Shown here one piece after another: positions 1 to 7,844 of a stretch of 64,000 nucleotides of DNA. How positions within the stretch are numbered: position 1 is the stretch's first letter; each line of letters begins with the position of its first letter. The DNA comes from Opitutaceae bacterium. GTDB lineage: Bacteria > Verrucomicrobiota > Verrucomicrobiia > Opitutales > Opitutaceae. The notes beneath the pieces were generated by a model. The model saw nothing but the letters and a program-made list of their open reading frames with translations. It had not been told where the DNA came from and searched no databases. The stretch lies in assembly GCA_030693515.1 (NCBI GenBank), contig JAUYAK010000099.1:1-64000 (forward strand). The letters are read 5' to 3'. The position numbers and the translations under genes are program-made.

Positions 1-2
1 CG

Positions 3-1637
3 CTCGCCGCCGTCGCCCTCGCCCGCCCGCAGTTCGGCCGCATCGAGGAGCCCGTCTTCGATCAGGCGCGCGAGATCCTCCTCGCGGTCGATCTCTCGCG
101 CTCGATGCTCGCGCCCGATGTGAAGCCCTCGCGCCTCGCGCGCGCCAAGCTCCTCATCCAGTCGCTGCTCGAAAAGGTCGCCGGCGAGCGCGTGGGCCTC
201 GTCGTGTTTTCCGGCACCGCGTTTTTGCAGAGCCCGCTCAGCGCCGATTACGAGATCCTGCGCGAGTTCCTGCCCGCGCTCGGCCCGGATTTCCTGCCTG
301 AGGGCGGCACGCACTACGGCGCCCTGCTCGACGCTGCGCTCGGCGCCTTCACCTCCAGCGGCGCGGCCGATCGCTTCCTCATCATCCTCAGCGACGGCGA
401 GGCGACCGACGACGAATGGAAGGCGCGGATTGAGGATCTGAAAAAGAAGGGCGTCCGCGTGATCGGCCTCGGCGTCGGCACCGCCGGCGGCGCGATGATT
501 CCCGACGGCACCGGCCAGTTCGTGAAGGACGATCGCGGCGCGGTCGTGATGTCGCGGCTGGAGAGCGGCACACTCCAGCAGATCGCCCGCGAGACCGGCG
601 GCGTCTATCGCGACGCCAGCACCTGGGTCGATCTCGCGGCGCTCGTGGAGGAGACCATCGCGACCGGCCGCAAGGGCCAGTTTGTCGAGACGCGCACGGT
701 CCGCCTCGTCGAACGTTTCCAATGGCCGCTCGCCCTCGGACTGTGGTGCCTGCTCGTGAGTTTCTACCGCGAGTTCCCCGTCCGCCCGCGCGTGCGCGAC
801 ATCGCGCTGCGCGTCGCACCCACGGCCAGCAAGGCGGCCGGGATCGCGCTCCTTTTCATTCTGACCTCTGACCTCTGTCCCCTGGCGTCGGCGGCCCGCG
901 CCGCGGAGCCCGCCCCGGTGTCCGAGACGCCCCTGCTCGGAATAATCTACGCCCGCCTCGCCGAGCAGGACCGTCTCTCCGCCCGCGACTACGCCGACAT
1001 CGCCAACGAAACCCTCCGCTGGGGCCAGCGCCTCAAGGAAGGCGGCCAGCCCGTCATCCCCGGCCCGGTGCACGATGCCATCCAGGCCGTCGATGAACTC
1101 ATCAAGACCGGATCGAAGCTGACCGACTGGACCAAGCTGAGGAAGGAACTCGAGGCCTTGCTCGAAAAGCCTGAGGACGAAAAAAAGGACGACCAACAGG
1201 ACCAGCCCGACCAAAACCAGGACCAGCAGAACCAGGATCAACAGAAGCAGGATCAGAAAAAATCCGATCAGCAGAAAAAACAGGACAAGTCCGGCCAGCA
1301 GAAATCCTCGCCACAGGATCAGTCGGACCCCGCGGATCAATCCCCGCAGGATCCCTCGCAGCAAAAGCAGGACAACCCGCCGCCGAAGCCGCAGGGCGAG
1401 TCCGCCTTTGGCGACATGGACAAGAAAGACCAGCCGCCCCCTCCGCCGCCGCCCAGCACGCAGAAAGTCGGCGGCGCCCCTGATCGCCGCGAGGATGTCA
1501 GCAATCCGGCCGACGCCGCGCTCGCGCAGCCTTTGCAGAAACTCGAACAGCTCCGCACCCAGGACTCGCCCGCGCAGCTCTTCCAACTGATGGAGGGCCC
1601 GCGGAAGGCCGAGAAAAAATCCGGCAAGAATTGGTAA
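3..1637 (+). CDS. VWA-domain membrane protein, BatB/BatC-like, 5' end outside window
   Basis: The reading frame is open from the left edge, so the true start is outside the window. A von Willebrand A domain is visible: the MIDAS motif DLSRS lies just before the first in-frame ATG at 105, followed by GGTHYG and the LSDGEATDD segment. Two hydrophobic segments follow (about residues 206-222 and 246-264 counted from ATG 105). The C-terminal third is a helical stretch and then a long Gln/Asp/Lys-rich low-complexity tail. In Bacteroides-type Bat loci, BatB is a membrane VWA protein and BatC is a TPR protein with a Q/D/K-rich tail, so this looks like a BatB-BatC fusion (inference). The next gene starts four bases after the stop. 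The role is envelope or stress related; the exact function is unknown. Confidence 0.85.
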   Translation, partial: LAAVALARPQFGRIEEPVFDQAREILLAVDLSRSMLAPDVKPSRLARAKLLIQSLLEKVAGERVGLVVFSGTAFLQSPLSADYEILREFLPALGPDFLPEGGTHYGALLDAALGAFTSSGAADRFLIILSDGEATDDEWKARIEDLKKKGVRVIGLGVGTAGGAMIPDGTGQFVKDDRGAVVMSRLESGTLQQIARETGGVYRDASTWVDLAALVEETIATGRKGQFVETRTVRLVERFQWPLALGLWCLLVSFYREFPVRPRVRDIALRVAPTASKAAGIALLFILTSDLCPLASAARAAEPAPVSETPLLGIIYARLAEQDRLSARDYADIANETLRWGQRLKEGGQPVIPGPVHDAIQAVDELIKTGSKLTDWTKLRKELEALLEKPEDEKKDDQQDQPDQNQDQQNQDQQKQDQKKSDQQKKQDKSGQQKSSPQDQSDPADQSPQDPSQQKQDNPPPKPQGESAFGDMDKKDQPPPPPPPSTQKVGGAPDRREDVSNPADAALAQPLQKLEQLRTQDSPAQLFQLMEGPRKAEKKSGKNW

Positions 1638-1641
1638 CGCC

Positions 1642-4137
1642 ATGCGCCTCGCCCGTCTCATCATCTTCCTTCTCCTCCCGCTCCTCGCCGCGCTCGCCCG
1701 CGCCCAATCCGTGCGTTGGGAACCCGCCGACTCCGGCGTGTCGCAGGCCGCCCTGCTCGTCTTTGAGGACTGCGCGCCCGACGGCGAACCGCAGCTCCCC
1801 GCGGTGCCGGGCGTCACGTTCACGCGCGTCGGCCAGAGCAGCAACACGAGCATCGTCAACGGCGCCGTCACGCGCTCGCTCGTGCTCAGCTACCTGATTC
1901 GCGCGCGGCAAAACACCCCCGTCACGATCCCCGCGTTCACGGTCCGGACGGACAAGGGTCCGCGACCGGTCGCCGCTTACAACGCCGCCGCGCCGGCCGC
2001 GCCCGTCGATTCGTTTGCCAGCGCGCGCCTCATTCCCGAGCGCACGAGCGTGTGGGCCGGCGAGGTCTTTGGCCTCGGCTACGAACTCTCCGCCGCCCGC
2101 CGCACCAACCCGCAGATCCAGCCCGTCTTCGAGTGGAACTCCGCGCCCCTGGTCGCCGAGGACTGGTCCAAGCCCGAGATCAACGACACCACGATCAGCA
2201 ACGATCGGCGCGTCGTCGTCTCCTTCCGCACCCGCGCGATCGCGCGCACGCCCAACACGCAGAAGCTCGAAGCCGCCACACATTTTCTCACCGTGCAGAC
2301 CGGCACGATCGGCTTCGGCTTCCTCTCGCAGCCGCGCATGGAGCAAGTCTCCGTGACCTCCGATCAACCCGTGATCGAGGTGCGGCCGCTCCCCGCGGCG
2401 CCGGCGGGCTTCAGCGGCGCGGTCGGCCAGTTCAAGCTCGTCTCCAAGGTCGTGCCGGAAAAGGCCGCCGTCGGCGAACCCGTCACGTGGACCCTTGAGC
2501 TCAGCGGCGGCGGCAACTGGCCCGACCTCGCGGCGCTGCCCGCGCGCGAAGTCTCCAACGATTTTCAGGTCGTGCAGCCGAAGGCGAAGCGCACGCCCGC
2601 CGAGGGCAAGCTCTTCGACGCCACGCTGAGCGAGGATGTCGTGCTCGTTCCCGCCAAGGCCGGCACCTACGCGCTCGGCCCCGTCACCTTCACCTATTTT
2701 GATCCCAAGGCCGGCGCTTACAAGACCCTCACCGCGCCCAAGACCAGGGTCACGATCACCGGGCCCGTCGCCCCGCGCTTCGCGATCACGCCCACGCCCG
2801 GGACCGACGAAACCGGCACGCCCAAGACTGACGGCAACCGCGAACCCGATACGGCCAGCGCCCCGCCGAAGAAAACCCCGGTCGCCCCGCCGCCGCCCGG
2901 CGCCATCCCCCGCGATCCGCTGCCCGGAGCCGGCAAGGCGAGCACGCCGCTGGCGGCGCGGGATTTTCTCCTGCTGCTGCTCGCACCGTTCGCGCTGGCC
3001 CTCGCGTGCTGGGCGTTCCTCGCCGCGCGCCGCGCCCACGCCACCGATCCGGCGCGCCCGCGCCGCGAAGCCCGCGAGCGGCTGGCCGCGACGATTGGGA
3101 AGATTGGGAACTCTCAGCTCTCAGCTCCGGACTCTCAGCTTCTTCTTCAGTGGCAGCACGACACCGCCGTGCTTCGGCAAGTCGCGCACGCCGCTCCTCG
3201 CGCAGAGACACTGGGCGATGGCACGTGGGCCACGCTCTGGGCCGAGGCCGACCGCGCGCTCTACGGTGTGAAAACCGAACTGCCCACCGATTGGGTGCCA
3301 CGCGCGCGCGCCGCACTCGCCGCGCAACGCGTGCCGGGCTTCAACCCGCTGCGCCTTTTCCTGCCCCGGAACCTCCTGCCGTTTGCCGCCAGCCTCGCCC
3401 TCCTCCTCGGCACGGGCGCCCTGCTGCTGCGCGCCGCCGAGCCCGCGGGCCTGGCCGCCTACCGCAAGGGCGATTTTGCCGCGGCCGAGAAGAGCTGGCG
3501 CGCCGCCGTCGCGAAAAACCCCTCCGACTGGATCGCGCGCCACAACCTCGCGCTCGCCCTCGCGCAGCAGGCGCGCGCGCCCGAGGCCGCCGCGCACAGC
3601 GCCGCCGCGTTTGTGCAGAATCCGGCGCACCCCGCCGTGCGCTGGCAGTTCCGCCACGGCAGCGAGCACACCGGCACCGCGCCCGGACCGCTCCTCGCCT
3701 TCGTCGCCCCCGCCGCCCTCCCCACCCTCGCAGAGCACCACTCGCCCGCCGTATGGCAGATGATCGCGATCGGAGCCGCCGGGCTGGCGGCCCTCGCGCT
3801 GGTCGCGCTGCTCACCCGAGCCTACGGTCTCCGCGGACGCGCTTGGATCGCCGGCTCGCTCACGGTCGCGATGCTCGCGCTGCTGGTCGCCGGCGCCGCG
3901 ATCGCCGGCTGGTCGGCCTACGGCGAAGCCGCGGACCCCGCCGCCGTGATTGTCGCGCGCGCCGGCACCCTGCGCTCGATCCCGACGGAGGCCGACACCA
4001 CACAGAAGACCACAACTCTCGCCGCCGGCAGCCTCGCGATCGCGGAAAAGGACCTGCTCGGCTGGACCCGCCTCCGCTTCGCCCACGGCCAGACCGGCTG
4101 GGTGCGCAAGGAGGAGCTGGTGCTAGTGTGGCGGTAG
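1642..4137 (+). CDS. BatD-like protein with C-terminal TPR and SH3 (BatD-BatE fusion)
   Basis: A protein of 831 aa with an N-terminal signal peptide (about residues 1-21, ending near ARAQS). A long exported beta-rich region resembles BatD (oxygen-tolerance family). A transmembrane helix follows near residue 445 and another near 585. A TPR-like segment (about 600-670, AYRKGDFAAAEKSWRAAV) comes next, then two more membrane helices and a final bacterial SH3-like domain of about 55 residues ending in GWVRKEEL. In separate-gene Bat loci the TPR plus SH3 combination is BatE, so BatD and BatE appear fused here. It follows the VWA gene by four bases and is surely cotranscribed with it. An oligonucleotide repeat (CTCTCAGCT units) interrupts the cytoplasmic part near residues 490-505. 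Confidence 0.85.
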   Translation: MRLARLIIFLLLPLLAALARAQSVRWEPADSGVSQAALLVFEDCAPDGEPQLPAVPGVTFTRVGQSSNTSIVNGAVTRSLVLSYLIRARQNTPVTIPAFTVRTDKGPRPVAAYNAAAPAAPVDSFASARLIPERTSVWAGEVFGLGYELSAARRTNPQIQPVFEWNSAPLVAEDWSKPEINDTTISNDRRVVVSFRTRAIARTPNTQKLEAATHFLTVQTGTIGFGFLSQPRMEQVSVTSDQPVIEVRPLPAAPAGFSGAVGQFKLVSKVVPEKAAVGEPVTWTLELSGGGNWPDLAALPAREVSNDFQVVQPKAKRTPAEGKLFDATLSEDVVLVPAKAGTYALGPVTFTYFDPKAGAYKTLTAPKTRVTITGPVAPRFAITPTPGTDETGTPKTDGNREPDTASAPPKKTPVAPPPPGAIPRDPLPGAGKASTPLAARDFLLLLLAPFALALACWAFLAARRAHATDPARPRREARERLAATIGKIGNSQLSAPDSQLLLQWQHDTAVLRQVAHAAPRAETLGDGTWATLWAEADRALYGVKTELPTDWVPRARAALAAQRVPGFNPLRLFLPRNLLPFAASLALLLGTGALLLRAAEPAGLAAYRKGDFAAAEKSWRAAVAKNPSDWIARHNLALALAQQARAPEAAAHSAAAFVQNPAHPAVRWQFRHGSEHTGTAPGPLLAFVAPAALPTLAEHHSPAVWQMIAIGAAGLAALALVALLTRAYGLRGRAWIAGSLTVAMLALLVAGAAIAGWSAYGEAADPAAVIVARAGTLRSIPTEADTTQKTTTLAAGSLAIAEKDLLGWTRLRFAHGQTGWVRKEELVLVWR

Positions 4138-4167
4138 GGCAGGCAGAGGAGGCGTCGAAATAGCGCC

Positions 4168-4247
4168 GTAGGAGCGCGCTTGCGCGCGATGGGATATGGC
4201 GTCGCTAGGCGACCGGCGGGCAGAATCGCCCGCAAGCGGGCTCCTAC
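4168..4247. repeat. Inverted pair of REP-like palindromes
   Basis: Two 23-base imperfect palindromes in opposite orientation (4168-4190 and 4225-4247). Each has the pattern GTAGGAGC-stem-GAT with a GC-rich hairpin core such as GCGCGCTTGCGCGC or CCCGCAAGCGGG. They are variants of the REP family that flanks the transposase at 4984. They lie between two convergent genes and could also act as a bidirectional hairpin. Confidence 0.75.
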
Positions 4248-4256
4248 CTTCCGAGC

Positions 4257-4802
4257 TCAGCACGCCGAGGTCTTTCGCACCATCCGCGCCATCGACTCCT
4301 CGGGGTTGAGGGCGGTGACGCGCGCGAGGTCCACCCACGCGAGGTCTTTCGACTCGCTTGAAATCACCAGCGGCTCCGCCGGATCGGCCTCGATCACAAA
4401 ACGCAGGTCGAAATGCCAGTGAGCCGGATCGGTCTTCCGTGTGGAAATCAAGTGACGGTCCAGATCGAAGATCGCGGGCGACACGAGCCGGAGGCGCGTG
4501 AGGCCGCTCTCCTCGTGCGCCTCGCGCAGCGCCACGGCGGCAAGGTCCGCGTCGCCATCGGCGTGGCCGCCGAGCTGGAGCCACTTGTCGAGCTTGTGGT
4601 GGTGCGTGAGCAGCGTCCGCGTGCGGTCGGCATTCACGATCCAAGCGGAGCCGGTGAGGTGGCCGGGGGCGCAGGTGCGCAGCAGGCAATCAGCGTGTTG
4701 TTCGACGAACCGGATCGTCTCACCCGTCATCGCCGCCTCGTGCGGATCGAGAGCACGCGCGGCATGGGCGCGGAGGAGGGCGAGGACAGGGGCCAATTTC
4801 AC
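4257..4802 (-). CDS. NUDIX hydrolase
   Basis: A protein of 181 aa if started at the GTG at 4802; the frame runs further upstream, but there it only translates a REP repeat. The Nudix box is visible as GHADGDADLAAVALREAHEE followed by SGL. The REAHEESGL half is canonical, while the first conserved Glu of the box is Ala, a variation I recall from this subfamily. It probably hydrolyses a nucleoside diphosphate linked to another moiety; the substrate cannot be told. It is flanked on both sides by REP palindromes and stands alone. Confidence 0.85.
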   Translation of the reverse strand: MKLAPVLALLRAHAARALDPHEAAMTGETIRFVEQHADCLLRTCAPGHLTGSAWIVNADRTRTLLTHHHKLDKWLQLGGHADGDADLAAVALREAHEESGLTRLRLVSPAIFDLDRHLISTRKTDPAHWHFDLRFVIEADPAEPLVISSESKDLAWVDLARVTALNPEESMARMVRKTSAC

Positions 4803-4830
4803 CGCGCGATGCGAAATGCGCCCAGGCAAA

Positions 4831-4973
4831 GTCGCGAGCAAACTCGCTCCCACAGGTAGGCTGCTGCACACGCGGCCACATTGGGTTTGGCCAGTGGCTT
4901 TCCTGTGGGAGCGAGCTTGCTCGCGACTCCGAGGCCTTTACTCCCACACAGTCGCGAGCAAGCTCGCTCCCAC
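4831..4973. repeat. Three REP palindromes upstream of the RAYT gene
   Basis: Near-identical 23-base REP units at 4831-4853 (minus orientation), 4905-4927 (plus) and 4951-4973 (minus). The core is GCGAGCAAGCTCGC with a conserved CTCCCAC end. The last unit ends ten bases before the transposase start codon. The same unit recurs downstream of the gene at 5530-5600. Confidence 0.95.
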
Positions 4974-4983
4974 CTCAATCCCC

Positions 4984-5508
4984 ATGGCACTCGATCCGGC
5001 CAAAGGCTACCGCGCGCTGCGGGCAGGCCGCTACTCCGAGCCCGGCCGGGAATACTTCGTGACGTTCTGCACGGGCAAACGCCGACACGGACTGACCAAC
5101 GACGCCCTCGGCCAAGAGCGGATCCGGCATTGGACGGAGGCACAGGATGACGCGGTGTGGGCGGTGCGCTGCGCGACGCTCATGCCGGACCATGTTCACC
5201 TGTTCGTCTCGTTGGGCCAGAAACTCGCACTCGGGCAGGCCATCGCACGCATAAAAGCACTCTCCGCTGCGAAGCTGCGCGACCATGAGCTTCGATGGCA
5301 GCCCGGTTACTTCGAGCACCACGTCCGACCCGAGGAGAAACGCCTGCCCTATTTTCTCTACACCTACCTCAATCCTTATCGGGCGAAGCTCATCACGCCC
5401 GAGTGCGCGTGGCCTTGGTTCGTTTGCGGGGACGATGACCGCGAGTGGTTTCTGCCGTTCCTGAATCAGGGCCTGCCGGAGCCGGCGTGGCTGGCGGATT
5501 TGCCGTGA
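4984..5508 (+). CDS. REP-associated tyrosine transposase (RAYT)
   Basis: A protein of 174 aa. The start is the ATG just after the last upstream REP; the open frame extends further upstream but only reads through repeats and antisense to the NUDIX gene. It is a Y1-transposase relative of the IS200/IS605 type: the HUH-type metal motif is MPDHVHLF (about residue 77), and the catalytic Tyr lies in the YTYLNPYRAKL segment. RAYT proteins nick and move REP palindromes in cis. The gene is framed by three REPs upstream and two downstream, the classic arrangement. The frame is intact, so the enzyme may be active. Confidence 0.93.
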   Translation: MALDPAKGYRALRAGRYSEPGREYFVTFCTGKRRHGLTNDALGQERIRHWTEAQDDAVWAVRCATLMPDHVHLFVSLGQKLALGQAIARIKALSAAKLRDHELRWQPGYFEHHVRPEEKRLPYFLYTYLNPYRAKLITPECAWPWFVCGDDDREWFLPFLNQGLPEPAWLADLP

Positions 5509-5529
5509 GCACGCCAACTGAATGCTTTT

Positions 5530-5600
5530 GTGGGAGCGAGCTTGCTCGCGACTTTTTCCTGGATTCGAGCCCGCTGAGTCGCGAGCAAGCTCGCTCCCAC
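5530..5600. repeat. Inverted REP pair downstream of the RAYT gene
   Basis: REP units at 5530-5552 (plus orientation) and 5578-5600 (minus) are separated by 25 bases. They match the upstream units almost exactly. This head-to-head pair resembles a mobile REP doublet (BIME-like). Confidence 0.95.
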
Positions 5601-5627
5601 AAGTAAGACAGCGAAAGCGCGCAGCCT

Positions 5628-6209
5628 TCACCGCGTCTCAAACCACTTCGCCTCCGGCTTCGCGCTGGCGGCGGCCTCGATTTGGGCGAAGACGTCGGGG
5701 ACGGTCGCGGCAGAGCGGAAGAGGTCCATGTTCGAGAGCTTGAAGAATTTCTCGGCGAGCATCGTGTCGAAGAGCCGCAGGAGCGGATCGTAGAAGCCGT
5801 CCTGGTTGAGGAAGACGCAGGGCTTTCGCACGACGTCGAGCTGACGCAGGGTGAGGATTTCCATGATCTCCTCGAGCGTGCCCCAGCCGCCGGGGAGTGC
5901 GACGAAGGCATCAGCGCGCGTCTCCATGAGCAGCTTGCGCTCGCGCATGGTGATGACGGTGACGAGTTCGTCGGCCGCGTCGTAGGCGAGTTCGCGGGCC
6001 TTCATGAATTCGGGGATAACACCGACGACGCGGCCGCCGCTCTGCGTGACGGCACGCGCGATCGCGCCCATCATGCCGGTCTTGCCGCCACCGTAAACGA
6101 GGCCCCAGCCGCGCGCGACGAGTTCGCGGCCCAGCTCGGCGGCGGTGGCGTAGTATTTTGGATCAAGCCGGTCGCTTGAGGCGCAATAGACGCAGAGAAG
6201 CTTGGTCAC
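5628..6209 (-). CDS. LOG-family Rossmann-fold protein (TIGR00730 type)
   Basis: A protein of 193 aa started at the GTG at 6209; upstream codons only translate the repeat at 6220. The LOG hallmark LPGGWGTLEE is present, with an N-terminal VYCASSD strand and VYGGGKTGMMG nucleotide-binding loop. The family includes cytokinin-riboside 5'-monophosphate phosphoribohydrolases, which release a nucleobase from a nucleoside monophosphate; in most bacteria the physiological substrate is not known. It is divergent from gluQ, with the repeat between them. Confidence 0.9.
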   Translation of the reverse strand: MTKLLCVYCASSDRLDPKYYATAAELGRELVARGWGLVYGGGKTGMMGAIARAVTQSGGRVVGVIPEFMKARELAYDAADELVTVITMRERKLLMETRADAFVALPGGWGTLEEIMEILTLRQLDVVRKPCVFLNQDGFYDPLLRLFDTMLAEKFFKLSNMDLFRSAATVPDVFAQIEAAASAKPEAKWFETR

Positions 6210-6219
6210 GGTTGATTTT

Positions 6220-6314
6220 AACCACGGATGATCACGGATAGACACGGATAAAATCCGCGGAGCACGATTGCAGCGCTTGGGACAATCCGTGTTCATTTGT
6301 GGCCATCTGTGGTT
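6220..6314. repeat. CCACGGAT-type inverted repeat, copy 1
   Basis: One arm carries tandem variants of ACCACGGATG / ATCACGGATA / GACACGGATA (6221-6250). The other arm carries the complementary form (ATCCGTGTTCATTTG and ATCTGTGGTT, 6285-6314). It lies between two divergent genes and contains the likely start of gluQ. A second copy follows gluQ at 7139-7216. Confidence 0.85.
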
Positions 6315-7160
6315 TCTTCCTCCGGAAAATATCGCGGCCGGCTCGCGCCGTCGCCGACCGGGCACTTGCACCTCGGGCACGCGCGCACCTTCTGGATCGC
6401 GGCGGAGCGGGCGCGCGCGGCGGGCGGCACGCTGCTGCTGCGCAACGACGACCTTGATGCGCGGCGGTTCCGGTTGGATTTCGTGGAGGCGATGCTGGAA
6501 GACCTGCGCTGGCTCGGGTTTGCTTGGGAGGAGCCCGTGATCGCGCAGAGCGCCCGGCTGCCGCGCTACCGCGCCGCGCTCGAAAAACTTTATGCGGCGG
6601 GACTCATTTTCCCCTGCACGCGCACGCGGCGCGATGTGCTCGACGCGGTGGCCGCGCCGCACGAAGGCGGGGCGGATGATGAGCCGGTTTACCCGCCGCA
6701 GTTCCGTCCGCCGGCCGACGTGCCGCTGCCGCCGCTCGGGTCGATTGTGGGCGTCAACTGGCGCTTCCGCGTGCCCGACGGCGAGGCGATCGCGTTTGCC
6801 GATGGGAAATTCGGCCCGCAGCGCGCGGTGGCGGGGCGCGACTTCGGCGATTTCCTCGTCTGGCGAAAAGACGATGTGCCGAGCTACCAGCTCTCCTGTG
6901 CGGTGGACGACGCGGAACTCGGCATCACCGAGGTCGTGCGCGGGGCCGATCTGATCAAGAGCACGTTTCGCCAGCTCTTGCTGATCAGCGCGCTGGGCCA
7001 CGCGGCGCCGGCCTACTCCCACGCGCCGCTGATGCTCGACGACCGCGGCGAGCGGCTGGCGAAGCGCCACGATGCGCTCGCGCTCCGGACGCTGCGGGAG
7101 CGGGGGATTAAGCCGGAGGAAATCATCCGGCAGTTTTCAACCACGGATGGACCCGGATAA
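6309..7160 (+). CDS. gluQ: Glutamyl-Q tRNA(Asp) synthetase
   Basis: A protein of about 283 aa that activates glutamate and attaches it to the queuosine base of tRNA(Asp). It is a truncated GluRS-like catalytic core: RGRLAPSPTGHLHLGHA carries the HIGH-type motif, and LAKRHDALAL near the C-terminus is the KMSKS-like region. The length fits GluQ (about 290-300 aa) rather than full GluRS. Start choice is uncertain: GTG at 6309 or TTG at 6297, both inside a repeat. The last residues (STTDGPG) and the TAA stop are supplied by the next repeat copy, so the gene is bounded by the same repeat on both sides. Confidence 0.88.
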   Translation: MVSSSGKYRGRLAPSPTGHLHLGHARTFWIAAERARAAGGTLLLRNDDLDARRFRLDFVEAMLEDLRWLGFAWEEPVIAQSARLPRYRAALEKLYAAGLIFPCTRTRRDVLDAVAAPHEGGADDEPVYPPQFRPPADVPLPPLGSIVGVNWRFRVPDGEAIAFADGKFGPQRAVAGRDFGDFLVWRKDDVPSYQLSCAVDDAELGITEVVRGADLIKSTFRQLLLISALGHAAPAYSHAPLMLDDRGERLAKRHDALALRTLRERGIKPEEIIRQFSTTDGPG

Positions 7161-7216
7161 ACACGGAGGGGAGCGCTTGTTTTTTTATCCGTGTCCATCC
7201 GGGTCCATCCGTGGTT
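7139..7216. repeat. CCACGGAT-type inverted repeat, copy 2
   Basis: A perfect 12-base inverted pair AACCACGGATGG (7139-7150) and CCATCCGTGGTT (7205-7216), with further complementarity inside (ACCCGGATAAACACGGA against TATCCGTGTCCATCC). It provides the gluQ stop codon and ends 11 bases before the mog start, so the hairpin lies in the mog leader. Confidence 0.9.
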
Positions 7217-7227
7217 AATTTCGTTTC

Positions 7228-7752
7228 ATGATCAAAATCGGCGTCCTCAACATCTCCGACCGCGCCAGCGCCGGCATCTACGAAGACACGCCCGGCCAGG
7301 CCTGCCTCGCCCTGTTGCGCGAGTGGCTCGCGACGCCGTTTGAGACCGACTACAAGGTCATCCCCGATGAGCGCGTGATCATCGCCGCGGAGCTGCGGCG
7401 CATGGCGGACCAGTCCGGCTGCTGCCTCGTGGTCACGACCGGCGGCACGGGCCCGGCGCCGCGCGATGTGACGCCCGAGGCCACGCGCGACGTGATCGAC
7501 AAGGAGCTGCCGGGCTTCGGCGAACTGATGCGCGCCACCTCGCTAAATTACGTGCCGACCGCGATCCTCTCGCGGCAGACGGCCGGCGTGCGCCGCCAGA
7601 CTCTCATCGTGAATCTCCCGGGCCGGCCCAAGGCCATCCGAGAAAACCTCGAAGCGGTCTTTCCCGCGATTCCCTACTGCATTGATCTCATCGGCGGGCC
7701 GCGGCTGGAGGCCAACGAGGCGGCGATGAAGGTGTTTCGGCCGAAGGCGTGA
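7228..7752 (+). CDS. mog: Molybdopterin adenylyltransferase (MogA)
   Basis: A protein of 174 aa matching the MogA/MoaB fold: N-terminal IGVLNISDRAS, the MPT-binding TTGGTGPAPRDVTPEAT loop at about residues 70-86, and a conserved LPGRPKAI segment. It adenylates molybdopterin before molybdenum insertion in molybdenum cofactor synthesis. The length and motif order fit MogA better than a MoeA domain. No other molybdenum cofactor gene is nearby. A REP-like inverted pair follows directly. Confidence 0.92.
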   Translation: MIKIGVLNISDRASAGIYEDTPGQACLALLREWLATPFETDYKVIPDERVIIAAELRRMADQSGCCLVVTTGGTGPAPRDVTPEATRDVIDKELPGFGELMRATSLNYVPTAILSRQTAGVRRQTLIVNLPGRPKAIRENLEAVFPAIPYCIDLIGGPRLEANEAAMKVFRPKA

Positions 7753-7765
7753 GAAGATTTTTGAA

Positions 7766-7838
7766 GTAGGGCGGGTCTGTGACCCGCCCTCGGTGCGGAC
7801 ACTCAGCGGCAAAAGGGCGGGTCACCGACCCGCCCTAC
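7766..7838. repeat. GGGCGGGTC palindrome pair
   Basis: Two 25-base palindromic units, 7766-7790 (AGGGCGGGTCTGTGACCCGC core) and 7814-7838 (AGGGCGGGTCACCGACCCGC core). They are arranged as an inverted pair with GTAGGG and CCCTAC outer ends, between convergent mog and the MazG-like gene. It is a third palindrome family, distinct from the RAYT-linked REPs, and could terminate both genes. Confidence 0.85.
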
Positions 7839-7844
7839 TTTGGA

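Noticed and set aside
1498-3039. Minus-strand 513-codon frame over the Bat genes
   Set aside because: Arg/Gly-rich with no fold-like pattern; both Bat genes are well supported on the plus strand.
4498-4983. Upstream extension of the RAYT reading frame
   Set aside because: It only translates REP palindromes and the antisense of the NUDIX gene; ATG 4984 gives the normal RAYT length.
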